Source: Vibrio furnissii CIP 102972
GTDB taxonomy: Bacteria; Pseudomonadota; Gammaproteobacteria; Enterobacterales; Vibrionaceae
Reading direction: 5' to 3'
NCBI RefSeq assembly: GCF_000176175.1
Contig: NZ_ACZP01000018.1
Coordinates: 62,001-126,000 of the forward strand
Length of the DNA stretch: 64,000 nucleotides
Every line of letters begins with the position of its first letter. The first letter of the stretch is position 1. This document shows, one piece after another, positions 54,584 through 64,000 of this stretch. A program made the translations under genes and the position numbers. Under the pieces are notes generated by a model. It was not told where the DNA came from. It made no database searches and saw only the letters and a list, made by a program, of their open reading frames with translations.

Positions 54584-54651
54584 ATCATTCACAAGCTGGT
54601 CAATCAGCGTTTTATTAACCAAACGGAAAATTTAATCAGGAGAGACGACCG

Positions 54652-54942
54652 ATGAATATTCGTCCATTACACGACCGAGTTATCGTTGAACGCCAAGAAG
54701 TTGAATCAAAATCTGCTGGTGGAATTGTTCTCACTGGTTCTGCGGCAGAAAAATCAACACGCGGTAAAGTACTTGCAGTCGGCAAAGGCCGCATTCTGGA
54801 AAATGGTACAGTTCTGCCTCTGGACGTGAAAGTTGGCGATTCTGTGATTTTTGCTGAAGGCTACGGCACGAAATCAGAGAAAATCGACGGTAAAGAAGTA
54901 CTGATTTTGTCTGAAAACGACATTCTGGCAATCGTTGAGTAA
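54652..54942 (+). CDS. groES: Co-chaperonin GroES
   Basis: This 96-residue protein caps the GroEL ring. The N-terminal MNIRPLHDRVIVERQE, the mobile loop SKSAGGIVLTGSAAEKSTRG near 22-41 that contacts GroEL, and the C-terminal DILAIVE are standard. groEL follows 48 bases later. A heat-shock promoter precedes it. Confidence 0.98.
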   Translation: MNIRPLHDRVIVERQEVESKSAGGIVLTGSAAEKSTRGKVLAVGKGRILENGTVLPLDVKVGDSVIFAEGYGTKSEKIDGKEVLILSENDILAIVE

Positions 54943-54990
54943 TTGCTCCCAAGCAAACGAACTAAAACCGAATTCTAAAGGAAATACAAA

Positions 54991-56628
<1,638 letters not shown>

Positions 56629-56651
56629 TTCGCGCCCCATTCAAACTGAAC

Positions 56652-56680
56652 AAGCCGGAGTGAATGCTCCGGCTTTTTTT
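56652..56680 (+). terminator. Terminator of groESL
   Basis: AAGCCGGAG-TGAATG-CTCCGGCTT followed by a T run. Confidence 0.93.
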
Positions 56681-56754
56681 ATGCCTGAAAATCCGCTAGA
56701 AATTTTTGCGCAGTTTCTGCACACTGAAAAATCAGTTTCCAAGGAAAGGTCAAT

Positions 56755-58203
56755 ATGAAAATTCAGCAACTTAAACACCACACCGAATCGGTGTCGCTCA
56801 CCATTGACGACTGGGCGTTGGCCCAAGGCGAACATTGGGGCATGTTTTCCACCCACAGCCACGCCGCCTCGTTGTTGGTGCGCATTCTGAGCGGCGAACT
56901 GACGCCGCAGCAAGGTGAGGTGAGTGACCTGCCCGGCGTGGTGGCATGTGTGTCGCTGCATGAGCAGCAGCGATTGCTGGATATGGAGCTGGAAAAAGAC
57001 GACACCGACTTTATGGACCAGATTGATTACGGGTCGACGGTGCAGGAGTTGATTTTGGAAACTGGCTGCGGTGAAGCGGCACTGGAAGCGCTATTGACGC
57101 AAACCGATCTGCTGGCGCTGCGTCAGCGTGGGTTTCGTCAGTTGTCGACCGGTGAAACTCGCCGCGTGATGTTGGCGCGGGCGATGGCGCTCAAGCCACA
57201 ATTGCTGATCCTCGATGAACCGTATTCCGGGTTAGATATTGCCCACCGCGCGCACCTCTCTCAATTGCTGGAGGAACTGGCGCAGCAGATGCAGCTGCTG
57301 ATTGTCACCTCGCGTGAAGATGAATTACCGCCGTTCGTGACCCACGTGGCGCTCTTTGACGAGCGCAGCTTGTCACAAACCCTAACTCGCGAGGCGTGGC
57401 TCCAGCACCCGCTGATGGCGCAGATGAAAGCGCTGTCGCACAGCCGCAGCGATGCCATGCTGACACTGCTGGAGGCTCATCAGAGCGCGCACCGCTATCC
57501 GGATCCGCTGGTGGTGATGAATGACGTCACGGTTGAGTATGTCGATGCGCCCATTTTTCAGGGCATCAACTGGCAAATTCGACAAGGGGAGCACTGGCAG
57601 GTACGTGGTCCCAATGGGTGCGGCAAGAGCACGCTGCTCGGCCTGATCCTCGGCGATCACCCGCAGTGTTACAGCAACGATATCACCGTGCTGGGGATGA
57701 AGCGCGGCAGTGGCGAAACCATCTGGGATATCAAAAAGCACATCGGCGTGGTGTCTTCGGCGCTACACCTGCAATATCGCGTCAATTGCAGCGCGTTGGA
57801 AGTGCTGGTGTCGGGCTTTTACGACTCGATTGGCCTGTATCAACAACCGTCCAAGAAAGAGATTCTGTTGGCGCGTGAGTGGCTGAACCTGTTAGAAATG
57901 AGCGCGCTGGAGAAGGTCGGATTTCGCAATCTTGATTACGGTCAGCAACGTCTCCTGCTGATTGGTCGCGCGCTGATCAAGCAGCCAGCGCTGCTCATTC
58001 TGGATGAGCCATATCAGGGGCTGGATTACCTCAATCGTAAATTGGTGTTCCATGCGCTTAATCGCATTGCTTCGGCGGGCATCAGTCAGCTGCTGTACGT
58101 CACCCATCATGAAGAAGATGCGTTAGAAGCCATTCACCACTTCGTCGATTTTGTCGCGCAAGAGGCGGGGGGCTATGGCGTGAAGATTCACTCAATAGAG
58201 TGA
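56755..58203 (+). CDS. modF: ModF-type double ABC ATPase with degenerate first domain
   Basis: This 482-residue cytosolic protein has two ABC ATPase domains in one chain, as in ModF (linked to molybdate transport in E. coli; exact role unclear). The second domain is complete: Walker A GPNGCGKSTLL near 286, a Q-loop region, and LLILDEPYQGLDYL as Walker B near 412. The first keeps LSTGETRRV and LLILDEPYSGLDIA but has STHSHAAS where Walker A should be, with no Gly-Lys-Ser/Thr. It therefore probably binds nucleotide poorly there. No mod transport genes adjoin. Confidence 0.82.
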   Translation: MKIQQLKHHTESVSLTIDDWALAQGEHWGMFSTHSHAASLLVRILSGELTPQQGEVSDLPGVVACVSLHEQQRLLDMELEKDDTDFMDQIDYGSTVQELILETGCGEAALEALLTQTDLLALRQRGFRQLSTGETRRVMLARAMALKPQLLILDEPYSGLDIAHRAHLSQLLEELAQQMQLLIVTSREDELPPFVTHVALFDERSLSQTLTREAWLQHPLMAQMKALSHSRSDAMLTLLEAHQSAHRYPDPLVVMNDVTVEYVDAPIFQGINWQIRQGEHWQVRGPNGCGKSTLLGLILGDHPQCYSNDITVLGMKRGSGETIWDIKKHIGVVSSALHLQYRVNCSALEVLVSGFYDSIGLYQQPSKKEILLAREWLNLLEMSALEKVGFRNLDYGQQRLLLIGRALIKQPALLILDEPYQGLDYLNRKLVFHALNRIASAGISQLLYVTHHEEDALEAIHHFVDFVAQEAGGYGVKIHSIE

Positions 58204-58311
58204 AATCAGTCGCTTAGCAAAAGAATGACGAAAAACTAACAATTGCTGGTCATTGTTGCGGCCATAATAAGCAGGTGCACATTTAAAACTATCCCAACGA
58301 TGGAGGTTAGT

Positions 58312-58869
58312 ATGAAAAAGATCGTATCCGCGCTGGCAGTGACTGCCGCTCTGGCTTCGACTTCTGCTTTGGCGTCAACACCGGTGATGTTCTCTTCAAT
58401 CAACAACTTTAATGCGCCGGATGACAATACGGTTGCGGGCGTCCGTGTTGCGGCCCTGTACGGCAATGTTGATCAGGTGAAAGGTTTGGACTTGGCTGTG
58501 ATTGGTATGTCGGAAACGCAAACCACCACAGGTGTGAACCTGGGTATTTTCGGCGCGCACAAAATCAACCAAGAAATGACGGGTGCTTCACTGGGTCTGT
58601 TCAACTGGAACACCGGTAAAACGGTGGGTGCGAACCTCGGTGCCGTCAACATCACCAATGATGTGAAAGGCGCGAACGTCAGCTTCGTGAACTATTCTGA
58701 AGGTAACACCATGGTCGATGTGGGTGCAGCGAACTTCTCTGACACCTCAACCGTGCAAGTGGGTATTTTCAACAAAACATCGAAAATTGAAGGTGTGCAG
58801 GTGGGTCTGATTAACTGTGCAGACAACGGCTTCTTCAAGTGTTTCCCGATTATCAACTTCGCGAAATAA
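58312..58869 (+). CDS. Secreted repeat protein of unknown function
   Basis: This 185-residue protein has a clear signal peptide (KKIVSALAVTAALASTSALA). At least six repeats of about 18-22 residues follow, with the core G-(V/A)-x-(L/V/F)-G-x-(F/V/I)-(N/G): GVNLGIFG, GASLGLFN, GANLGAVN, GANVSFVN, VQVGIFN and GVQVGLIN. The pattern suggests a small beta-solenoid or beta-rich surface protein, like the LA_2272-type surface repeat. Two cysteines occur near the end (NCADNGFFKCF). ATG 58312 has a perfect GGAGG. Function is unknown. Confidence 0.75.
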   Translation: MKKIVSALAVTAALASTSALASTPVMFSSINNFNAPDDNTVAGVRVAALYGNVDQVKGLDLAVIGMSETQTTTGVNLGIFGAHKINQEMTGASLGLFNWNTGKTVGANLGAVNITNDVKGANVSFVNYSEGNTMVDVGAANFSDTSTVQVGIFNKTSKIEGVQVGLINCADNGFFKCFPIINFAK

Positions 58870-58882
58870 GCGGCGGTTGAAT

Positions 58883-58918
58883 GAAAAAAGCGTTGCCAGA
58901 GTGCAACGCTTTTTTTGT
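58883..58918. terminator. Terminator after the repeat-protein gene
   Basis: AAAGCGTTGC-CAGAGT-GCAACGCTTT with flanking A and T runs. It may serve the convergent MgtC-like gene too. Confidence 0.92.
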
Positions 58919-58948
58919 TTCTGAGTTTCTGAGTGGGCGAGCCGGGCA

Positions 58949-59425
58949 TTAGTGCGGGCGACGAAAACGTTGATGCACACCACGGCGCAGGCTTTGAAAG
59001 GTATTTTCAACCTTATCCACGCCATATAGCACGCACAGCACCAGCACCGTGATCATCACCGATTGCACGTGGTAACCCAAACCAATCATCAAGCCGAGCG
59101 CAGCCAGGACCCAAATGACGGCTGCCGACGTCACGCCATGAATCTTGCCATCTTGCGTCATCATCACGCCAGCCCCGAGGAAACCAACCCCAGTAATGAT
59201 TTGGCCGAGTACGCGCGCTTGGTCGAGCGTATTGGGCGAGAGCGATACCGCCATCGCCATGAACAGGTAAGTCCCGGAAACGATGAGGATCGACGTTCGA
59301 ATGCCGACCGGCTTGCCGCGCGTTTGGCGTTCCACGCCGATCAGCAAACCCGTAATGGCGCAACACAGTAGGGCTGGCCAACTGAACGGGCCCAAATCAA
59401 AGACAGTATCGAGAGAAAGCATCAT
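58949..59425 (-). CDS. MgtC/SapB-family membrane protein
   Basis: This 158-residue membrane protein has the MgtC/SapB hydrophobic core: LLIGVERQTRGKPVGIRTSILI near 27, then QIITGVGFLGAGVM near 76 and GVTSAAVIWVLAALGLMIG near 96. Four to five membrane segments are visible. It lacks the C-terminal ACT-like domain of virulence MgtC, so it is the short SapB/YhiD-like form. Function is unclear. Confidence 0.85.
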   Translation of the reverse strand: MMLSLDTVFDLGPFSWPALLCCAITGLLIGVERQTRGKPVGIRTSILIVSGTYLFMAMAVSLSPNTLDQARVLGQIITGVGFLGAGVMMTQDGKIHGVTSAAVIWVLAALGLMIGLGYHVQSVMITVLVLCVLYGVDKVENTFQSLRRGVHQRFRRPH

Positions 59426-59547
59426 GGCCTTTACAATTGCTCAAGAAGAAAAAGGCGCAGTATGCGCCCAATTGAACCGTGACGCGAATAAAAGCTTTTG
59501 CTGGTGTGGATAACGCTTGCTTATTGCGCGGGCGGATAGGCGCTCGG

Positions 59548-60570
59548 TTATTCCAAATGCAAGTCGAGCGGCGTTTTGCTCTTGCGACCGCCAATCTCGC
59601 GCGTCAGCGTGGGCACCAAGTAACCGGACACGCGCTCCAGCAATCCACTCATGATGGCTTTGGCTTCGCTGTCACTGATGTAGAAGTGCGCCGCACCTTG
59701 CACTTTGTCCAACACATGCATGTAGTAGGGCAGAATACCGGCATCAAACAGAGTGTCGCTCAGCGCCACTTGCGCCGCCACGCTGTCGTTCACGCCTTTG
59801 AGCATCACGCCTTGGTTCAGTAGCGTGACATTCACCGCGCGCAGGCGTGCCATCTGCTGTTTGAGTGCCAGATTGATCTCGTTGGCGTGGTTGATGTGCG
59901 TGACTAACACCACCTGAAGGCGGGTATTGGCCAGTAGCGCCACCAATTCATCGGTGACGCGCGCAGGAATCACCACCGGCAAGCGAGAATGAATGCGCAG
60001 GCGCTTGACATGGCTGATGGCGCCGATACGCTCAATCAGCCAGCTCAGCTCCTGATCTTTGGCCATCAACGGATCGCCGCCGGAGAGAATGATTTCATTG
60101 AGCTCTGGCTGTGACGCGATGTAATCCAGACTTTGCTGCCACACCGCTTTGCTGCCTTTATTGTCGGCATACGGAAAGTGACGGCGAAAGCAGTAACGAC
60201 AGTTAATCGCACAGCCGCCTTTGACAATCATCAGCGCGCGGTTGCGGTATTTATGCAGCAGGCCGGGCACGGCGTTGTTCTGCTCGTCAAGCGGGTCTTC
60301 GGAGTAGCCCGGATGGACGTCAAACTCTTCACTGAGTGGCAAAACTTGACGGAGCAGCGGATCGTACGGATTACCTTTTTCCATGCGATCAACAAAACTT
60401 TGTGGCACCCGCTGCGCAAACAATTTGCGCGCGTCAAATCCGTTTTGCCATGGCTGGGGATCGATACCGAGCTGCTGAAGTAATTGCGCGGGATCGGAGA
60501 TCCCATTCGCGAGCTGTTGGATCCAGTTTTGCTCAACAGAATCGACTTTTCGGGTTATGATGTGCGGCAT
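59548..60570 (-). CDS. epmB: EF-P beta-lysylation protein EpmB
   Basis: This 340-residue radical-SAM lysine 2,3-aminomutase converts alpha-lysine to (R)-beta-lysine for attachment to elongation factor P. The cluster motif CAINCRYC (Cys near 120, 124 and 127), SGGDPLMAKD near 172 and the PLP-lysine region near the C terminus are present. It is divergent from efp with only 32 bases between the starts, so the two promoters overlap the opposite coding regions. EpmA, the ligase, is not in the window. Confidence 0.96.
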   Translation of the reverse strand: MPHIITRKVDSVEQNWIQQLANGISDPAQLLQQLGIDPQPWQNGFDARKLFAQRVPQSFVDRMEKGNPYDPLLRQVLPLSEEFDVHPGYSEDPLDEQNNAVPGLLHKYRNRALMIVKGGCAINCRYCFRRHFPYADNKGSKAVWQQSLDYIASQPELNEIILSGGDPLMAKDQELSWLIERIGAISHVKRLRIHSRLPVVIPARVTDELVALLANTRLQVVLVTHINHANEINLALKQQMARLRAVNVTLLNQGVMLKGVNDSVAAQVALSDTLFDAGILPYYMHVLDKVQGAAHFYISDSEAKAIMSGLLERVSGYLVPTLTREIGGRKSKTPLDLHLE

Positions 60571-60602
60571 TAACTTTAACTCGAAGAATGTAAGAGGAAA
60601 TA

Positions 60603-61169
60603 ATGGCTACTGTTAGCACGAATGAATTTAAAGGCGGTCTTAAAATTATGCTTGATAATGAGCCGTGTGTCATTCTCGAAAACGAGTATGTGAAACCCGG
60701 TAAAGGTCAGGCGTTCAACCGCGTACGAATCCGTAAGCTGCTTTCTGGTAAAGTTCTAGAAAAAACATTCAAGTCTGGTGACACCGTTGAAGTCGCTGAC
60801 GTCATGGATATCGATCTGGACTACCTATACAACGACGGTGAGTTCTACCACTTCATGAACGCAGAAACGTTCGAACAGATCCCAGCGGATCTGAAAGCGG
60901 TGGGTGACAGCGCGAAATGGTTGGTTGAGAACAACACGTGCACGCTGACACTGTGGAACGGTAACCCAATCTCCGTGACACCACCGAACTTTGTTGAGCT
61001 GGAAATCACAGAAACGGATCCTGGCCTGAAAGGTGATACGCAAGGTACTGGCGGTAAACCAGCGACGCTGACTACCGGTGCTGTTGTACGTGTACCGCTG
61101 TTCATCCAAATTGGTGAAGTGATCAAAGTGGACACTCGCAGTGGCGAATACGTCAGCCGCGTGAAATAA
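60603..61169 (+). CDS. efp: Elongation factor P
   Basis: This 188-residue translation factor rescues ribosomes stalled at polyproline. Lys34, in VKPGKGQAF, is the residue that receives beta-lysine in the EpmA/EpmB system, which fits the adjacent epmB. The KOW-like N-terminal domain and two OB domains are of normal length, ending GEYVSRVK. AAGAGGAAATA precedes the ATG. Confidence 0.97.
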   Translation: MATVSTNEFKGGLKIMLDNEPCVILENEYVKPGKGQAFNRVRIRKLLSGKVLEKTFKSGDTVEVADVMDIDLDYLYNDGEFYHFMNAETFEQIPADLKAVGDSAKWLVENNTCTLTLWNGNPISVTPPNFVELEITETDPGLKGDTQGTGGKPATLTTGAVVRVPLFIQIGEVIKVDTRSGEYVSRVK

Positions 61170-61182
61170 GTAACCGTTTGAT

Positions 61183-61212
61183 TAAAAAACCAGCGCCAGC
61201 GCTGGTTTTTTT
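61183..61212 (+). terminator. Terminator of efp
   Basis: AAACCAGCGC / GCGCTGGTTT followed by a T run. Confidence 0.92.
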
Positions 61213-61240
61213 GTGGCCGGAATTCAGTCATTCGGCGCAA

Positions 61241-61275
61241 TAAAAAAAGGCAGGTGAGAGACCTGCCTTTTTGCC
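61241..61275 (-). terminator. Terminator of frdABCD
   Basis: AAAAAGGCAGGT-GAGAG-ACCTGCCTTTTT, with seven T on the minus strand, just after frdD. Confidence 0.92.
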
Positions 61276-61288
61276 TGTTGACGGTGTG

Positions 61289-61651
61289 TTAGATCATGAA
61301 GATAAACACAACGGCCAGCGCAGAAATGATGGTTGCGAAGCCGTAACACGCAATTTTACCTGCCACACCGGTGTGGAATTTCAGGTCGTGCATGCCGTGG
61401 TGAACACGGTGCATCGCATGCCACATCGGCAGCGCCAATGTGCCGATCACAAACAGCGCACCGATGATGCTGGTCACGAAACCAGACACACGCTCGTAGC
61501 TCATCGCGTCAGCATCAATGATGCCCAGCGGCGCCAGGATACCCAGCACCAGAATGGTCACTGGCGTGATCATGGCAAACCATGTACCACCAGCACCAAA
61601 TAGACCCCACCATACCGGTTCATCTGAACGTTTTGGATTGGTATTAATCAC
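61289..61651 (-). CDS. frdD: Fumarate reductase subunit D
   Basis: This 120-residue membrane anchor subunit of the menaquinol:fumarate oxidoreductase has three hydrophobic helices. RSDEPVWWGLFGAGGTW near the N terminus and HRVHHGMHDL near 80 match E. coli FrdD. It starts with GTG at 61651, with AAGGAG seven bases before it. It is last of frdABCD, 10 bases after frdC. Confidence 0.95.
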   Translation of the reverse strand: MINTNPKRSDEPVWWGLFGAGGTWFAMITPVTILVLGILAPLGIIDADAMSYERVSGFVTSIIGALFVIGTLALPMWHAMHRVHHGMHDLKFHTGVAGKIACYGFATIISALAVVFIFMI

Positions 61652-61661
61652 AATAAGCTCC

Positions 61662-62045
61662 TTACACCACGAAGAGAACGATCAGTGAAATGAAGGCAAC
61701 TGCCACCCACTGAGTCAGTACGATGATTTTCTTATCCAGCAATTTGCCGTTCAGGCGAATTGGCACCACTTGTGGCATCATGCTGAAGAAGGTTTGCGCA
61801 TGGAACAGGCTACCTGCCAGCGCGACGATGTTGATCGCGATGACGATTGGGTTTGCCATAAAGGCCAACCAGCTATCCCACGCTTCCGGTCCTTTCACCA
61901 ATGCACCCAGACCCACGGTCAGGAACAGAGTGAACAGGATGAGTGGCAGTACGGTCGCTTCACGTACCATGTAGAAGCGGTAGAACGGATGATCTTTCCA
62001 CCAAGTACGTTTCATTTCACGAACATAAGGTTTACGGTTACTCAT
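61662..62045 (-). CDS. frdC: Fumarate reductase subunit C
   Basis: This 127-residue membrane anchor has three hydrophobic helices. SNRKPYVREMKRTWW at the N terminus and HAQTFFSMMPQVVPIR near 80 are characteristic. The latter includes the His/Glu region that binds menaquinone in E. coli. I chose ATG 62045, two bases after the frdB stop, with GGAGG inside the frdB end. A TTG two codons upstream is less likely. Confidence 0.95.
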   Translation of the reverse strand: MSNRKPYVREMKRTWWKDHPFYRFYMVREATVLPLILFTLFLTVGLGALVKGPEAWDSWLAFMANPIVIAINIVALAGSLFHAQTFFSMMPQVVPIRLNGKLLDKKIIVLTQWVAVAFISLIVLFVV

Positions 62046-62047
62046 CC

Positions 62048-62788
62048 TCAAGCCTCCTGTGGTTTCAGCATTGCAATGACGAAGTCCATAGATGACTCCA
62101 CTTTGCCTTGGTTTACCGCAGCCGCTGGGTCAACGTGTTTTGGACACACTTCAGAGCAGTAGCCGACGAACGTACAGCCCCAAGCGCCGTTGGCACCATT
62201 GATCAGCTTCATTCGTTCTGCTTTACCGTTGTCACGGCTGTCTAGGTTGTAACGGTGAGCCAGTGTCAGGGCCGCAGGACCGATGAACTCTGGGTTCAGA
62301 CCGAACTGAGGACACGCTGCGTAGCACAGACCACAGTTGATACAACCAGCGAACTGTTTGTATTTCGCCATCTGTTCCGGTGTTTGCAGGTTGGTGCCGT
62401 CTTCCGGTTTGCGGTCGTTACCAATGATGTAAGGCTTGATAGCTTCCAGACGCTCGATGAACGGGCTCATATCCACAATCAGGTCTTTCTCGATAGGGAA
62501 GTTCGCCAGTGGCTCAATTTTTACGCCATCAGGGTAGTCACGCAAAAAGCTCTTACAGGCCAGTTTTGGCACGCCGTTGACCATGATGCCGCATGAACCA
62601 CAGATCGCCATACGACAAGACCAACGGTAAGACAGATCTTTGTCTAGGTGGTCTTTCACGTAACCGATCGCGTCTAGCACAGACATGGTTTCATCAAACG
62701 GAACTTCAAACGCTTGAAGATGGGGTTCTGCGTCTTTTGCTGGGTCGTAGCGCAGGATTTCCACTTTTTGAATGCGGTTCGCTGACAT
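62048..62788 (-). CDS. frdB: Fumarate reductase iron-sulfur subunit
   Basis: This 246-residue electron-transfer subunit carries three clusters. The 2Fe-2S ligands are in CRMAICGSCG near 58-66 and a later Cys. The 4Fe-4S cluster is in CINCGLCYAACP near 149-159. The 3Fe-4S ligands are in CTFVGYCSEVCP near 205-215. All expected cysteines are present. Its ATG overlaps the frdA stop by one base (TAATG). Confidence 0.97.
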   Translation of the reverse strand: MSANRIQKVEILRYDPAKDAEPHLQAFEVPFDETMSVLDAIGYVKDHLDKDLSYRWSCRMAICGSCGIMVNGVPKLACKSFLRDYPDGVKIEPLANFPIEKDLIVDMSPFIERLEAIKPYIIGNDRKPEDGTNLQTPEQMAKYKQFAGCINCGLCYAACPQFGLNPEFIGPAALTLAHRYNLDSRDNGKAERMKLINGANGAWGCTFVGYCSEVCPKHVDPAAAVNQGKVESSMDFVIAMLKPQEA

Positions 62789-64000
62789 TATTTCTGCTCC
62801 TCTACGCTCTGTGCTGCTTCGGCCGCTGCTGCTTGCTCTGCCGCTTCACCGTATAGACGGGCTTTTGGCTGAGATTTTGTGATGGTGACCGCGCTGTAAT
62901 CGATCTTCGGTGCATCACCGTTTTGGTAGAACGCCAGCGAGTGTTTCAAGTAGTTCACGTCATCACGCTCTGTGCAGCCGTCGTCAAGACGTTGGTGCGC
63001 ACCACGAGACTCTTTACGAAGGATGGCAGAGTGAACCATGGTTTCGGCAACTTCTAGGCCATAACCGACTTCGATCGCGTACAGCAGGTCAGTGTTGAAC
63101 ACTTTGCCTTTGTCTTTGATGCTGATGCGTTTGTAGCGTTCTTTCAGTTCTGCCAGTTTGTTGATGGTTTCTTCCATCAAATCTTCCTGACGGTAGATAC
63201 CACAACCCGCTTCCATGGTGTGACCCATTTCAGTGCGGATGTCAGCCCAGTTTTCGTCGCCTTTTTGGTCCAGCAGCGCTTGAATGCGTGCTTCAACCGC
63301 TTTCACTTGTTCAGCGATGGCGGTGTCGTTCCAGCCTTTGAATGATTCAGCACGTTTCACGGCGTGTTCACCGGCAACGCGGCCAAACACCACAAATTCA
63401 GCCAGAGAGTTTGAACCTAAACGGTTGGCACCGTGCAGACCGACAGACGCACATTCACCCACAGCGAACAGGCCTTGAATGCGTGTTTCACATTCGCCGT
63501 TGGTTTCGATACCACCCATGGTGTAGTGCACGGTCGGACGAATAGGAATCGGCTCTTTTGCTGGATCGACGTTGACGTAAGCTTTGGCCAGTTCACAGAT
63601 GAATGGCAGACGCTCTTGCAGGTATTCTTCGCCCAGATGACGCAGGTCGAGGTGCACCACATCACCCAGTGGGTGTTTGATGGTGTTGCCTTTTTGCTGC
63701 TCATGCCAGAACGCTTGAGAAACTTTGTCGCGTGGACCCAGTTCCATGTATTTGTTCTTTGGATGGCCAACCGGTGTTTCCGGGCCCATGCCGTAATCTT
63801 GCAGGTAACGGTAACCGTTTTTATTGACGATGATACCGCCTTCACCACGACAACCTTCGGTCATCAGGATACCTGTGCCCGGTAGACCGGTTGGGTGGTA
63901 TTGCACGAATTCCATGTCACGTAGGGGAACGCCGTGGCGGTAAGCCATCGCCATGCCGTCACCAGTCACGATGCCGCCGTTGGTGTTGCAGTGGTAAACA
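62788..64000 (-). CDS. frdA: Fumarate reductase flavoprotein subunit (5' part outside window)
   Basis: This is the catalytic FAD subunit that reduces fumarate to succinate anaerobically. About 404 C-terminal residues are visible; the frame runs off the window end, so the start and the FAD-attachment region are missing. NTNGGIVTGDGMAMAYRHG, VQYHPTGLPGTGILMTEGCR with catalytic-region residues, HYTMGGIETNGECETR and GLHGANRLGSNSLAE are conserved. The C-terminal tail is Ala/Glu-rich. First gene of frdABCD. Confidence 0.97.
   Translation of the reverse strand, partial: VYHCNTNGGIVTGDGMAMAYRHGVPLRDMEFVQYHPTGLPGTGILMTEGCRGEGGIIVNKNGYRYLQDYGMGPETPVGHPKNKYMELGPRDKVSQAFWHEQQKGNTIKHPLGDVVHLDLRHLGEEYLQERLPFICELAKAYVNVDPAKEPIPIRPTVHYTMGGIETNGECETRIQGLFAVGECASVGLHGANRLGSNSLAEFVVFGRVAGEHAVKRAESFKGWNDTAIAEQVKAVEARIQALLDQKGDENWADIRTEMGHTMEAGCGIYRQEDLMEETINKLAELKERYKRISIKDKGKVFNTDLLYAIEVGYGLEVAETMVHSAILRKESRGAHQRLDDGCTERDDVNYLKHSLAFYQNGDAPKIDYSAVTITKSQPKARLYGEAAEQAAAAEAAQSVEEQK

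Overview
The window is ordinary core chromosome of a Vibrio species. Nearly all 58 genes called here have recognisable gamma-proteobacterial orthologues. The order resembles Vibrio chromosome I: solute symporter/DUF4212 next to nhaP2, then dsbD, dcuA-aspA, sodA-cpxAR-cpxP-fieF-pfkA, metF-metLB-metJ, priA-cytR-ftsN-hslVU-menA-rraA, groESL, and epmB/efp-frd. Base composition looks close to 50% GC, which would fit the fluvialis/furnissii side of the genus better than V. cholerae; that is inference. I saw no rRNA, tRNA, insertion sequence, prophage or CRISPR array.

Layout. 1-5.6 kb: end of a YhhQ-type transporter, a solute:Na+ symporter pair, the NhaP2 K+/H+ antiporter and a LuxR-type response regulator resembling the acetate-switch regulator CrbR. 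5.7-11.4 kb: a large lipoprotein pullulanase and DsbD. 11.6-20.1 kb: an arginine/carbamoyl-phosphate district holding an unusual ArgR-family protein, pyrBI with its own leader peptide and attenuator, the arginine deiminase operon arcA-arcC-argF, and a YfcC-type exchanger candidate. 20.7-26.5 kb: dcuA, aspA, a diguanylate cyclase and fxsA. 26.6-35.5 kb: trmL, sodA (Fur box), cpxAR/cpxP (CpxR box), fieF, pfkA, glpX, zapB and metF. 35.7-41.7 kb: metBL/metJ with MetJ operators, malic enzyme and rpmE. 41.9-49.8 kb: priA, cytR, ftsN, hslVU, menA, rraA. 49.9-58.9 kb: MATE pump, tpiA, small unknowns, a SufR-like regulator, groESL, an aberrant ModF and a secreted repeat protein. 58.9-64 kb: MgtC-like protein, epmB/efp and the frdABCD operon (frdA cut by the window end).

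How they work together. Anaerobic and fermentative functions are concentrated here: arginine deiminase gives ATP and ammonia, aspartase feeds fumarate, DcuA exchanges C4-dicarboxylates and fumarate reductase uses fumarate as electron acceptor. A perfect FNR-type palindrome lies between dcuA and yfcC. Stress functions (Cpx, HslVU, GroESL, SodA) carry textbook regulatory sites that can be read directly in the DNA.

The most interesting point is the ArgR paralogue next to pyrBI and the deiminase operon. It has Asn where E. coli ArgR has Asp128, an arginine-contacting residue. As I recall, that same change engineered in E. coli ArgR shifts its ligand toward citrulline, which is the product of arginine deiminase. 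A citrulline-responsive regulator of this locus is therefore a testable possibility. Other points worth following are a 14-bp tandem array upstream of the deiminase operon, the FNR palindrome with no obvious target promoter, a self-complementary dcuA leader, and a ModF whose first ATPase domain has lost its P-loop.
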